From DATHRK01 sp035465395 (GTDB taxonomy: Bacteria; Gemmatimonadota; Gemmatimonadetes; Longimicrobiales; RSA9): a stretch of DNA of 64,000 nucleotides. The DNA lies in contig DATHRK010000101.1 of NCBI GenBank assembly GCA_035465395.1, positions 62,001 through 126,000 of the forward strand, given 5' to 3'. This document shows, in pieces, positions 17,278 through 25,837 of this stretch. Both the position numbers and the translations under genes were made by a program. Under the pieces are notes generated by a model, which saw nothing but the letters and a program-made list of their open reading frames with translations, did not search any database and was not told the DNA's origin. Position 1 is the first letter of the stretch. The number at the start of each line of letters is the position of its first letter.

Positions 17278-18429
17278 ATGCGCATCGGGCTGATCGCGCC
17301 CGAGTTCCTCGGCTACGGCGGCATGGCCGAGTTCGGCCGCCAGCTCGCCTGCGGCCTGGCCGCCACCGACGACGTGATCGTCTGGACGCGACGCGACGCG
17401 GCCGGCCCTGGCCCTCCCGCCGACGCGCCGATCGACGTGCGACCGGAGCTCGAGCGCGAGCTCGTCGCCGATCTGGACACGCTGGCACGCGAGCCTCGCG
17501 ACGTCTGGTTCGCAGCCAACGCGGGCTACGTGCCGCTCGCCGCCGAGCTGGACGAGCCCCTCGTCGTCTACGTCAACGGCAACGACCTGCTCAAGCCCTG
17601 GATCCGCCGTGACCGGCCCTGGCTCCGACGACTCGAGACCTCCACGACCGTGTGGCGGGTCGTGTCGCGGCTGCGGGAGCGCATGCGCAAGAGCGATCTG
17701 CGTGGCGGGTTGCGCGCCGCGGCCCGCGTGGTGGCGAACAGCCGCCGCACGGCCGAGATCGTGGAGGCGCGATACCCGGGCAACAACGAGCGGACGACCA
17801 TCGTCCACCCGGGCGTGTCCGACGACTACTTTCGCGAGCGCGGGCCGCGCCGGGATGGGCCTCTTCGCATTCTCACCGTCACCCGCCTGGACCTGGGCAC
17901 TCCCCGTAAGAACGTCGACGGGGTGCTGCGCGCGCTCTCGCTGCTGCCTCCCGGCACCGATGTCGTCTACACGGTGGTCGGCGATGGGGAGGAGCGTGCC
18001 CGACTGGAGGCCCTGGCCGCGGAGCTGGGCGTCGCCGGAATCACCCGTTTCGTCGGCTTCGTGGACCGGGAAGAGCTCGCGGACATCTACGCGGACAGCG
18101 ACCTGTTCATCCTGGCGTCGCGGGCGAGCGCGAACGACGTCGAGGGCTTCGGCATCGTCTACCTGGAAGCGTCGGCTACCGGCACGCCGGTGATCTGCAG
18201 TCGCGCGGGTGGGGCGGTGGATGCCGTCGAGGAGGGGGCGAACGGCGTCGTCATCGCCGACTCCGAGCCGCCCACCATCGCCGACGCGATCCGTGCTTTC
18301 GCGGCACGGCCGGACCGCTTCGACGCCGAGCGAGTGCGCGCGGTGGCGGACCGCCACCGCTGGGGGAACGTCACGGAGAGGATCCGCGCGATCCTGTGCG
18401 ACGTGGTGGAAGACGCGAGGAACCGGTGA
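17278..18429 (+). CDS. Glycosyltransferase family 4
   Basis: ATG 17278 is preferred over ATG 17254 because GAGG sits seven bases upstream. The 383-residue GT-B protein begins MRIGLIAPEFLGYGGMAEFG and has VVYVNGNDLLKPW and IVHPGVSDDYF. Its donor domain reads LTVTRLDLGTPRKNVDGVL and the E-x7-E region reads EGFGIVYLEASATGTPV. It lies 31 bp after the permease gene and is probably cotranscribed with it. It ends eight bases from the end of the convergent GT39-like gene, with no terminator visible between them. Confidence 0.86.
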   Translation: MRIGLIAPEFLGYGGMAEFGRQLACGLAATDDVIVWTRRDAAGPGPPADAPIDVRPELERELVADLDTLAREPRDVWFAANAGYVPLAAELDEPLVVYVNGNDLLKPWIRRDRPWLRRLETSTTVWRVVSRLRERMRKSDLRGGLRAAARVVANSRRTAEIVEARYPGNNERTTIVHPGVSDDYFRERGPRRDGPLRILTVTRLDLGTPRKNVDGVLRALSLLPPGTDVVYTVVGDGEERARLEALAAELGVAGITRFVGFVDREELADIYADSDLFILASRASANDVEGFGIVYLEASATGTPVICSRAGGAVDAVEEGANGVVIADSEPPTIADAIRAFAARPDRFDAERVRAVADRHRWGNVTERIRAILCDVVEDARNR

Positions 18430-18437
18430 CGGCGGCC

Positions 18438-20129
18438 TCAGTCGGAGCGCGTGATGCCTCCCTGCGGGGCGCAGGACCAGCCCGGCGGAGGCGCAGCCGG
18501 ACGCGCGTCCGGGGCCCACGCGTAAGCCAGCAGGCGCGTGTCCTCGGGAATCGGCAGACGCCGGGCGTCGCGCTCGATGCGATCGGCCGTGGTTTCGGGC
18601 ACCCCCGCCGCGCGGCGCCATTCCCGTCGCTCCACCAGGATCACGCCGGCCTCGCGACACGCCATGATCGCCGAGATCGCGTCCGCGCTGGCGACCTCGG
18701 GCCGGTTCCACTGCTCGTCGATGTCCGGCTCCCTCGGGGCACCGTCGGTGCCGGACAGCGCGCGCCCGAGGAGAATGAAGTCCACGTCGCCGAGGAAATA
18801 GGTGGCTTTCTGGGGGCTGCTCGCGACCACCGCCCCGTCTGGCAGACCGAGCGCCTCCAGGCTGCGTGCCGCCCTCGCCCAGTCCGCCTCGCCGCGGAAA
18901 TGACCCCCCAGCCACCAGTCGGCGTCGTCGACGGTGAGCATCCGGTAGGTGTAGGAGACGGCGTCGATGGTGAACGCCGCGAACGCCGCCGCGCCGGCGG
19001 CCGCGACCACCGTGACGACCAGCGCGAGCCGGGGCGCGCGCTCGGGCGCCGTGCCGGCGGCGGCGAAGAGGCGCGTCCAGGCGTCCCGAACCCAGGCGAG
19101 CAGCGTCGAGATCCCGAGCGCGGCGACCGCGTACACCGCGGGCAGCGCGAAATACACGTAGCGCTCGTGGCGCCAGGTGGACAGCGATGCCCCCACGAGC
19201 ACCACCGCCGCGAAGACGGACAGGAATCCCACGAACCGGGGTCGCCGGGTCGCCGCGATCACCGCCAGCGCGGGCAGCGCGGCCCACAAGGCGCCGAAGA
19301 GACCCGCGAAGGTGTCGAAGTAGAACCGCGGGCCGGCGCTGCGTCCGAGAGTGGTCGGCGAGGGCGCTCTGTAGGCTCCCAGGAGGCGCGGGCCGACGTC
19401 ACCGAGCAACAGCCACCCGGCGCCGATGGCCAGCAACCCCGCGGCGACGACCCATGCCGCCACGGGCAAGGCCCGGAGCCGATCCCTGTGCAGCCAGGCG
19501 GCCAAGGGCGCCGCCGCCGCGCCCATGCCGAGGACCGCCAGCAGCGTGCTGGGTTGCAGCGTGTAGGAGACCGCGAGACCCGCCACGCACGCGGCCGCCA
19601 CGCCGAGGGCGCTGCGCACGCCCATCTTGCGCGAGGCCAGCGCGTAGACGCCGAGCAGCACGAGCCAGATGAGCAGCGCGTGCAGCGTGTAGAAGCGGAC
19701 CAGTTGCGACAGGTACAGGTCGATCGGGCCCAGCGCCACCAAGGCGGCCGCGATCCACGCCGCGAGGCGGTTGCCGTGCCGGCGGACGCCGAAATACACG
19801 GCGCCCGCGAGCAGGGCGCCCGCCAGGACGGCGGGGATGCGCGCCGCTTCCAGCGTCCGTCCGAACGCCGCCATCGACCCCGCCACGAGGGTGGTGAAGA
19901 TCCGCGCCCGCGTGTAGAACATGCCGTCGGGGGACAGCCGCAGCGTGCCGTCGTCGAGCAGCGAACGGCCGGCGAGGACGTGGTACACCTCGTCGATGTG
20001 GGGGGTGTGATCGAGCCCCACGAGGCGTACGAGCAAGGCGAACACCGTTACCGCGCCCGCCGCCACCCAGGCGAGGCGCTCGCCCGTGAGGGGGGCGGGG
20101 GGCCGTCGTTCGTCGGCGTTTCGTGCCAT
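18438..20129 (-). CDS. GT39-like integral membrane glycosyltransferase
   Basis: ATG 20129 (MARNADERRPP) is chosen; upstream codons are noncoding in character. The 563-residue protein has about eleven hydrophobic segments and the GT-C acidic loop DHTPHIDEVYHVLAG near residue 40. The second loop has FYTRARIFTTLVAGSM and a later one QLVRFYTLHALL. A periplasmic C-terminal domain of about 150 residues contains DADWWLGGHFRGEADWARAA. The enzyme would use a polyprenyl-phosphate sugar at the periplasmic face. It is the second GT39-like enzyme in the locus. A near-consensus sigma-54 promoter faces it at 20236-20251. Confidence 0.78.
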   Translation of the reverse strand: MARNADERRPPAPLTGERLAWVAAGAVTVFALLVRLVGLDHTPHIDEVYHVLAGRSLLDDGTLRLSPDGMFYTRARIFTTLVAGSMAAFGRTLEAARIPAVLAGALLAGAVYFGVRRHGNRLAAWIAAALVALGPIDLYLSQLVRFYTLHALLIWLVLLGVYALASRKMGVRSALGVAAACVAGLAVSYTLQPSTLLAVLGMGAAAAPLAAWLHRDRLRALPVAAWVVAAGLLAIGAGWLLLGDVGPRLLGAYRAPSPTTLGRSAGPRFYFDTFAGLFGALWAALPALAVIAATRRPRFVGFLSVFAAVVLVGASLSTWRHERYVYFALPAVYAVAALGISTLLAWVRDAWTRLFAAAGTAPERAPRLALVVTVVAAAGAAAFAAFTIDAVSYTYRMLTVDDADWWLGGHFRGEADWARAARSLEALGLPDGAVVASSPQKATYFLGDVDFILLGRALSGTDGAPREPDIDEQWNRPEVASADAISAIMACREAGVILVERREWRRAAGVPETTADRIERDARRLPIPEDTRLLAYAWAPDARPAAPPPGWSCAPQGGITRSD

Positions 20130-20193
20130 GCGACTCGGCTGCGAGAAGCGCGGGAGGGAGCGGGGACGCCCCCCCCGACCGTTCGGGTGCCAG

Positions 20194-20209
20194 CGGCCAG
20201 GGACTTGCA
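20194..20209 (+). promoter_or_regulatory. Candidate sigma-54 promoter for the plus-strand GT4 gene
   Basis: CGGCCAGGGACTTGCA has GG-N10-GC spacing and a perfect TTGCA -12 box; the -24 box is weaker (CGGC). It lies about 125 bp upstream of ATG 20334. Confidence 0.35.
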
Positions 20210-20235
20210 AAGGCAGCCGCGCGTAGCCCGAAACA

Positions 20236-20251
20236 AGCAAGTGCGGCGCCA
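20236..20251 (-). promoter_or_regulatory. Candidate sigma-54 promoter for the minus-strand GT39-like gene
   Basis: Read on the minus strand the sequence is TGGCGCCGCACTTGCT, with intact TGGC and TTGC and correct spacing. It is nearly the same as the promoter at 950-965. The predicted leader to ATG 20129 is about 100 bases. Confidence 0.5.
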
Positions 20252-20326
20252 GCCCGCAACCGCGCGTCACGACGCGCCATCGTCGCCTGCCCGTCCCGCC
20301 GGGGTCGGCGCGTCGGCGTCGCAGAC

Positions 20327-20345
20327 TGTTGCGATGATACCACGA
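20327..20345 (+). promoter_or_regulatory. Candidate activator-binding element (TGTTGCG family), copy 2
   Basis: TGTTGCGATGATACCACGA matches the element at 3222 at 16 of 19 positions. It lies about 77 bp upstream of the minus-strand sigma-54 candidate, a usual enhancer distance, and overlaps the presumed start codon of the plus-strand GT4 gene. Confidence 0.35.
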
Positions 20346-21488
20346 ACCGCGACCCACGCCCCGACCACGCCGCGTCCCCTGGCGGTCGTCCACGTATGCG
20401 CGCCCGCCCCCGTGGGCGGGCTGGAGCGCGTCGTGGGCGCTCTCACCGCCGGCCTCGCCGAGCGTGGCCACCGCGTCATGCTCGTCGCGGTGCTAGACGA
20501 GGGTGCGGCGGTGCCCGGCGCGATCGAGGCGGCGGGGCGGCAGGGCGTGGACCTGGTGCCGCTGCGGTTGCAGCCGCGGGCGTACGCCGCCGAGCGTCAC
20601 GCCGTGTACCGCCTCGCCGCCGGGCACGGCGCCGACATCGTCCACACGCACGGCTACCGGGCGGACGTGGTGGCGGGGCCGGCGGCCCGGCGGGCCGCCG
20701 CCGCGCGCGTCAGCACGGCGCACGGGTTCACCGGGGGCGGCGTGCGCAACCGCTTCTACGAGTACCTGCAGCGGCGCGCCATGCGCCGCTGCGATGCCGT
20801 CGTGGCGGTGTCCGAGCGGCTCGCCGAAGCGCTCGCCGAGGCCGGCGTCGGTGCGGTCCACACGGTGGTCAGCGGCGCGCCCGCGCAGCTCGGCCTGCTC
20901 GATGCGGCTACGGCGCGGCGGGATCTCGGGGTCCCGGCCGACGCGTTCCACATCGGCTGGGTCGGCAGGCTCAGCAGGGAGAAAGGCCCCGACGTCTTCC
21001 TCGACGCGCTCACCGCACTCGGGATGGAGCGGCCGTGGGCCGCGAGCGTCATCGGCGAGGGCCCGCTGGGCGGCCACCTCCGCGAGCGGGTTGCAGGCTC
21101 GGAGCTGGGGGGTCGCGTGCGGCTGATGGGCAGATTGGACTCCGCCGCGCGTCTGTTCAGAGCCTTCGACGTGCTGGTACTGAGCTCGAGGACCGAAGGC
21201 ACGCCTATCGTCCTGCACGAAGCCACGGCCGCGGGGACGCCGCTCGTCGCGACCGACGTCGGGGGCGTGGCGGCGGCCATCGGCGCGGACGGCGCGCTGC
21301 TGGTCCCGTCCGGGCAGCCGGCAGCGCTGGCCGACGCCATCGCCGCCGTCGCCGCCGACCCGCGCGCCGCGGCGCGCCGCGTCGAGCGGGCGCGACGGAC
21401 CATGGCGGAGGCCCCCGACTGGATCGCTTCCTACGAGGCGATCTACCGGTCGGTCGTGCCCGATCCCCACGACGGGGAGGCCGCATGA
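20334..21488 (+). CDS. Glycosyltransferase family 4
   Basis: The frame runs far upstream through the opposite-strand gene, but conserved sequence begins just after ATG 20334 (LAVVHVCAPAPVGGLERVVG). The 384-residue GT-B enzyme has TAHGFTGGGVRNRFYEYLQ, the donor-domain IGWVGRLSREKGPDVFLDAL and the C-terminal SRTEGTPIVLHEATAAGTPL with the E-x7-E pattern. It starts a four-gene operon (GT4, GT2, PRTase-HAD, Wzt) with overlapping or close junctions. No strong ribosome-binding site is visible at ATG 20334. Confidence 0.83.
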   Translation: MIPRTATHAPTTPRPLAVVHVCAPAPVGGLERVVGALTAGLAERGHRVMLVAVLDEGAAVPGAIEAAGRQGVDLVPLRLQPRAYAAERHAVYRLAAGHGADIVHTHGYRADVVAGPAARRAAAARVSTAHGFTGGGVRNRFYEYLQRRAMRRCDAVVAVSERLAEALAEAGVGAVHTVVSGAPAQLGLLDAATARRDLGVPADAFHIGWVGRLSREKGPDVFLDALTALGMERPWAASVIGEGPLGGHLRERVAGSELGGRVRLMGRLDSAARLFRAFDVLVLSSRTEGTPIVLHEATAAGTPLVATDVGGVAAAIGADGALLVPSGQPAALADAIAAVAADPRAAARRVERARRTMAEAPDWIASYEAIYRSVVPDPHDGEAA

Positions 21489-22663
21489 GCGTCGCGTACG
21501 TGGTGCTCGCGGGCGCCGCGCTGCTCCTGGTGTATGCGTTCGCCGGATACCCGGCGTTGCTGGGCGTGGTCGCGCGATTCCGCGGTCGTGCGGTCCCTTC
21601 GGCGACTCCTCCCGAGCCGCCGAGCGTGACGGTCGCCGTCCCGGTCTACAACGAAGAGCGCCAGGTGGCCGGACTGCTGGAGTCGCTTTCGGCGCTCGAG
21701 TACCCGCGGGACCGGCTGCGCATTCTGGTGGTCTCGGACGGCTCCACGGACGGGACGAACGAGCTCGTGCGCGCCCACGCCGACGATCGCGTTCGCCTGC
21801 TCGAGCTTCCGCACCGGGTGGGGAAGACGGCCGCCGAGGCCGCGGGCGCACGCCAGATCGATAGCGAGCTGGTCCTGAACACCGACGCCTCGGTCCGTCT
21901 CGATCCCCGCGCGCTGACCGCGCTCGTCGCGGCATTCGCGGACCCCGACGTGGGCGTCGCGTCGGGGCGCGACGTCAGCGTGGGAGAGGCGGAAGGCGGA
22001 AACGAGGGCGAGCGCGGCTACGTGGGCTACGAGATGCGCATCCGCGAGCTGGAGACTCGCGTGGGCGGCATCGTGGGCGCCTCCGGGAGTTGCTACGCGA
22101 TTCGCACGTCCCTGCACCGCCTGCCCCTGGACGAGGGCCTGAGCCGCGATTTCGCGGCCGCGCTGCGGGCGCGGGAGCACGGCCTGCGGGCGGTGGCGGT
22201 GGACGACGCGCTGTGCCTGGTTCCGCGCGCGTCCTCCCTGCGCCGGGAGTATCGCCGCAAGGTGCGGACGATGGTGCGGGGCATGCGGACGCTCGCCGAC
22301 TTCCGCGCGCTGCTCAACCCGTTCCGCCACGGGTTGTTCGCCTGGATGCTCTGGAGTCACAAGGTGGCGCGCTGGCTCCTGCCTTGGGCGGGCCTCGCCG
22401 CCCTGGTGGCGCTGACCGTGATCGCGGCTGCCGGCGCCGCCTGGGCGCGCGTGCTGCTCGGCCTCGCGGGGGCCGTGGGACTCGCGACGATGCTCGCCTG
22501 GGTCCTCGACGGCAGGGTGCCCCGGATCATCGGCGTGCCCGCCTGGGTGGTGCTGGGAAACCTGGCGGCCGTGCACGCCGCCCTGAAGGCCTTCGGCGGC
22601 GGGCAGTCCGCGATCTGGGAGCCCACCCGGCGCGACCCCACGGCCACGGCGGAGGCCGTATGA
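21485..22663 (+). CDS. Membrane-anchored family 2 glycosyltransferase
   Basis: ATG 21485 overlaps the preceding TGA. The 392-residue protein has an N-terminal transmembrane segment (residues 4-28) and a GT2 domain with VTVAVPVYNEERQVAGLLES, VVSDGSTDGTNELV and the nucleotide-sugar DTDAS-like NTDASVRLDP. Its GASGSCYAIRTSL segment and the EGLSRDF acid region, where a cellulose-synthase-like enzyme would carry ED, are followed by three C-terminal transmembrane helices. This BcsA/HAS-like topology suggests a processive or membrane-tethered enzyme. Q/RxxRW is not obvious: the region reads RREYRRKVRTMVRGMRTL. Synthase-type processivity is therefore uncertain. Confidence 0.8.
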   Translation: MSVAYVVLAGAALLLVYAFAGYPALLGVVARFRGRAVPSATPPEPPSVTVAVPVYNEERQVAGLLESLSALEYPRDRLRILVVSDGSTDGTNELVRAHADDRVRLLELPHRVGKTAAEAAGARQIDSELVLNTDASVRLDPRALTALVAAFADPDVGVASGRDVSVGEAEGGNEGERGYVGYEMRIRELETRVGGIVGASGSCYAIRTSLHRLPLDEGLSRDFAAALRAREHGLRAVAVDDALCLVPRASSLRREYRRKVRTMVRGMRTLADFRALLNPFRHGLFAWMLWSHKVARWLLPWAGLAALVALTVIAAAGAAWARVLLGLAGAVGLATMLAWVLDGRVPRIIGVPAWVVLGNLAAVHAALKAFGGGQSAIWEPTRRDPTATAEAV

Positions 22664-23655
22664 ACTATCGCAGCTTCGCCGACCTGAACGCCCGCATCGT
22701 GGAATGGGCGCTCGACTTGCCCGATGATGTCGACCTCATCGTCGGCGTGCCGCGCTCGGGTCTGCTCGCGGCCACCCTGCTCGCGCTCCACCGCCATCTT
22801 CCCCTGGCCGACCTGGACGGGTTCCTCGCCGGGCGGGCCTACGGCGGCGGGCGCCGTTTCCGGGCCCGGTACGGGCAGGGCGCCGAAGCGGGGTACCTGG
22901 ACGCGCCGCGCAACGTCGTGATCGTGGACGACTCCATCCGCTCCGGCGCCTCGATGGCCGAAGTGCGGGAGCGGGTAGCGAAGGCGGGGCTGCCTCACGT
23001 CGTGCGCTACGCCGTGGTCTACGCCGAGCCCGGCACCGAGCACCTCGTGGATCACTATTGCGAAGTGGTGCCCACGCCGCGCGCCTTCGAATGGAACCTC
23101 ATGCACACCGACGCGCTGCTTTCGAAGTGTTGCGTCGACATCGACGGGGTGCTGTGCCCCGACCCGACCGCCGAGGAGAACGACGACGGCCCCCGCTACC
23201 TCGAGTTCGTGAGCGAGACGCCGCCGATGTACCGACCGACCGGCCACATCGGCTGGCTGGTGACGTGCCGGCTGGAAAAATACCGTGAGCAGACGGAGGC
23301 GTGGCTGGAGCGCCAGGGGATTCGCTACGGCGAGCTGGTCATGATGGACTATCCGGACGCGGCGGCGCGGAGGGCGGCGGGGGCGTACGCGGCGTTCAAA
23401 GCGGACGTCTACGGGCGCTCCGGAGCGCAGTTCTTCATCGAGAGCAACCCGCGCCAGGCGGCCGAGATCGCAACCCGGACCGGCCGCCCGGTCTACTGCG
23501 TGACCACCCGGGCCCTGGTCGAGCCCGGGGTGCTGTCCCGTGGGCGGCGCGAAAGCGCCGAGAAGCTCTCGAGCCTGTGGTTCCGCGTCCGCCGAAAGGC
23601 GCGCCATCTGCTTGCCCGGGGTCGGGGCGGGCCGACTTCCTCCAACGGGGGCTGA
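22660..23655 (+). CDS. Phosphoribosyltransferase-HAD phosphatase fusion
   Basis: ATG 22660 overlaps the preceding TGA. The 331-residue protein carries two domains. Residues 1-150 form a type I phosphoribosyltransferase fold with IVGVPRSGLLAATLLA and the PRPP-binding loop VVIVDDSIRSGASM at about 86-99. From about residue 155 a HAD-like domain starts with CVDIDGVLCPDPT (DxDGV/T nucleophile motif) and continues with VTCRLEKYREQTEAWLERQ (motif II-like Thr) and FFIESNPRQAAEIA (motif IV-like acidic). The gene sits between a glycosyltransferase and the Wzt ATPase. It may make or recycle a phosphoribosyl-linked donor for polymer decoration, which is an inference. Confidence 0.75.
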   Translation: MNYRSFADLNARIVEWALDLPDDVDLIVGVPRSGLLAATLLALHRHLPLADLDGFLAGRAYGGGRRFRARYGQGAEAGYLDAPRNVVIVDDSIRSGASMAEVRERVAKAGLPHVVRYAVVYAEPGTEHLVDHYCEVVPTPRAFEWNLMHTDALLSKCCVDIDGVLCPDPTAEENDDGPRYLEFVSETPPMYRPTGHIGWLVTCRLEKYREQTEAWLERQGIRYGELVMMDYPDAAARRAAGAYAAFKADVYGRSGAQFFIESNPRQAAEIATRTGRPVYCVTTRALVEPGVLSRGRRESAEKLSSLWFRVRRKARHLLARGRGGPTSSNGG

Positions 23656-23666
23656 AGGCGAGTCAC

Positions 23667-24902
23667 ATGCCGCAAGGACGGGTGGTCTTCGACAGGGTCT
23701 GGAAGAAGTTCCGGCGCGGCGAGCTGCACGACAGCCTGCGCGATCTCGTCCCGGCGGTGACCGGACGGCTTCTGCGCGGGGCCGCGGGGGACGAGCTGCG
23801 GGGGTCCGAGTTCTGGGCCGTCCGCGACGTATCGTTCACCGTCGAGCCCGGCGAAGCGCTCGGAATCATCGGTCCGAACGGCGCGGGCAAGTCGACCATC
23901 CTGAAGCTCCTCACGCGGATCCTTCGGCCGACGCGCGGGCGCTGCGGAGTGATCGGGCGCGTGGGCTCCATGATCGAGATCGCGGCCGGGTTCCACCCCG
24001 ACCTCACCGGCCGCGAGAACGTCTTCCTCCAGGGCTCGATCATGGGCATGACACGGGAGGAGATCACCGCCCGCTTCGAGCAGATCGTCGCGTTCAGCGA
24101 GCTCGAGGACTTCATCGACACGCCGGTCAAACGCTACTCGAGCGGGATGAACGCCCGGCTGGGCTTCGCGATCGCGGCGCACCTGTCGCCGGACGTGCTG
24201 ATCATCGACGAGATCCTCGCGGTGGGCGACCTGCGCTTCCAGCGCAAGGCGTTCGACCGCATCGCCGAGGTCGCCGCGCAGGACATCCCCGTGGTGATCG
24301 TCTCCCACCAGTTGGACCGCATCGCCGCGCTGTGCACGACGGCGATCCTGCTCGACGCCGGTCGCGTCGTCCACCGGGGCACGCCCGAGGAGTGCGTCGG
24401 AGCCTACATCGCGGGCTCGGGCGAGTCCGCGGGCAGCAGCGGGCACGACGAGGCGGTGCGGCTGGACCGGCTGACCATGGTCGAGGGTGAATCGGTCGTG
24501 GGGCCGCGCGACCGGATCCGCGTGCGCCTGGAAGGCAGCGTGACCGGAGGGCGTCCGGATTCCAACACGATCAGCTTCCGCATCCGATCGGTCCAGAACG
24601 GGCAGACGATGAGCGCCTTCAACCTCGAGGCGGAGGACATCCCGCTGCCGTTGGAGGGTCGGTTCACGGTCGACGTGGGCTTCACGGTCAACCTGGGGGG
24701 GGGCCTCTACTCGATCGAAACGTCGCTGTTCGACGTCGCCGCCCGCCGGCACCTGTACTTCGGCCCGACGGTGCTCTTTCAGGTACCGGTCGATCCGGGA
24801 TTCTTCGGGCCGGTGAACATGCAGCACCAGGTGAGGCTGACGCCCGAGGCAGCCGGTGTCGTGGTCGAAGGCGAAGGCGCCCGGGAGGTCAGCGGGGCCT
24901 GA
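23667..24902 (+). CDS. Polysaccharide ABC transporter ATP-binding protein with C-terminal glycan-binding domain (Wzt-like)
   Basis: ATG 23667 follows the fusion gene by 11 bp. The 411-residue protein has Walker A GPNGAGKST near residues 69-77, the polysaccharide-ABC signature YSSGMNARLGFA near 155 and Walker B VLIIDEIL near 180. A further 150 residues (about 260-411) fold like the Wzt C-terminal beta-sandwich, with the motif FTVDVGFTVNLGGGLYSIET. That domain recognises the capped non-reducing end of the finished polymer in known systems. It energises export through the Wzm-like permease at 16266. Confidence 0.9.
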   Translation: MPQGRVVFDRVWKKFRRGELHDSLRDLVPAVTGRLLRGAAGDELRGSEFWAVRDVSFTVEPGEALGIIGPNGAGKSTILKLLTRILRPTRGRCGVIGRVGSMIEIAAGFHPDLTGRENVFLQGSIMGMTREEITARFEQIVAFSELEDFIDTPVKRYSSGMNARLGFAIAAHLSPDVLIIDEILAVGDLRFQRKAFDRIAEVAAQDIPVVIVSHQLDRIAALCTTAILLDAGRVVHRGTPEECVGAYIAGSGESAGSSGHDEAVRLDRLTMVEGESVVGPRDRIRVRLEGSVTGGRPDSNTISFRIRSVQNGQTMSAFNLEAEDIPLPLEGRFTVDVGFTVNLGGGLYSIETSLFDVAARRHLYFGPTVLFQVPVDPGFFGPVNMQHQVRLTPEAAGVVVEGEGAREVSGA

Positions 24903-24918
24903 GTGGAAGCGGCTTCGG

Positions 24919-25827
24919 CTAGTCCCGTCGGGTGCGCCACGCCCCGCGCACGTATCCGCTCAGCCGCGCCAGCTCCCAACGGGTCTTGAAGCGCTCCACC
25001 GGCGGCCTCGGCCTGAGCGGCTCGAGCAGCGCACGGCCCCCCGCCTCTGCGAGCGCCCGCAGGGCCCACCGGGGCACCCCGAACCAGCGCGCCAGGGTCG
25101 GGTCCGCGTGCAGGCCCTCCGAGATCCCGTTCCGGTGCGCCCGTTCGAGGGTCCAATCGACCGAGCAGCGCTGCTTCGGGACCCAGTGCCAGACCCGAGC
25201 CTGCGGCACGAAGTGCTTCGTCATGCCGGCGTCCACCATCCGCCGCTGCATCGCCGTCTCCATGCCCGTCGGACTGTCCACGTAGCGTTCTCCGGCTCCC
25301 GGCCCGAGGTCGGCCGGTGCACCGCCCACGCGCAGCGCGGGCTCAGCGAACGCGGCCCAGTTGAAGCCCAGAAACCAGTGCCAATCGGTGTCCTCCCAGG
25401 TCCAGCCGCGGGCGGAGTAGGGCAGGAAGTCGAGGAGCCAGTCGGGCGGCGGCTCCTCGTAGTCGATGGACACCGGTCCGCCGTAGAACGCGTCGGGGCC
25501 GTGCTCCTCGGCGGCCCGGGCGTAGGAGGTCAGGACATCGGGCGCGATGCGGACGTCGTCGTCGAAGAAGACGACCAGGCCGGACCCGATCCGCTCGAGC
25601 CCGAACTGTGTCGCCACGCCCTTTCCGCGCTGTGCGACATGGTGGTACTCCATGGGGAGCCGGTCGACGAAGGCATCGCAGACGGCAGAGGCCGATCGGG
25701 AGTCGCCGTTCTCCACCACGACAACGCGTTGGAGACCGGATGGCAGCCGGGCCTCCGCGACGCTGTCGAGTGTGCGTTCGAGAAGGCCCGGCCGGTGCGC
25801 GGTCGCGATGAGGACGCTCAGGTCCAC
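24919..25827 (-). CDS. Family 2 glycosyltransferase
   Basis: The frame opens at GTG 25827. The 302-residue protein has a GT2 core: LSVLIATAHRPGLLERTLDS, VVVENGDSRS, and the metal-binding VVFFDDDVRIAPD in which DDD replaces DxD. An extended C-terminal part is rich in Trp (DWLLDFLPYSARGWTWEDTD). No transmembrane helices are seen. It is the second gene of a minus-strand unit behind the phosphoglycosyltransferase (10 bp gap) and probably adds the second sugar. It ends 16 bp from the convergent Wzt gene. Confidence 0.82.
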   Translation of the reverse strand: MDLSVLIATAHRPGLLERTLDSVAEARLPSGLQRVVVVENGDSRSASAVCDAFVDRLPMEYHHVAQRGKGVATQFGLERIGSGLVVFFDDDVRIAPDVLTSYARAAEEHGPDAFYGGPVSIDYEEPPPDWLLDFLPYSARGWTWEDTDWHWFLGFNWAAFAEPALRVGGAPADLGPGAGERYVDSPTGMETAMQRRMVDAGMTKHFVPQARVWHWVPKQRCSVDWTLERAHRNGISEGLHADPTLARWFGVPRWALRALAEAGGRALLEPLRPRPPVERFKTRWELARLSGYVRGAWRTRRD

Positions 25828-25837
25828 GCGCGTGCGG

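Noticed and set aside
23128..23146. Further TGTTGCG-type match
   Set aside because: It lies inside the coding sequence for the CCVDIDG motif of the PRTase-HAD fusion and is explained by codon use.
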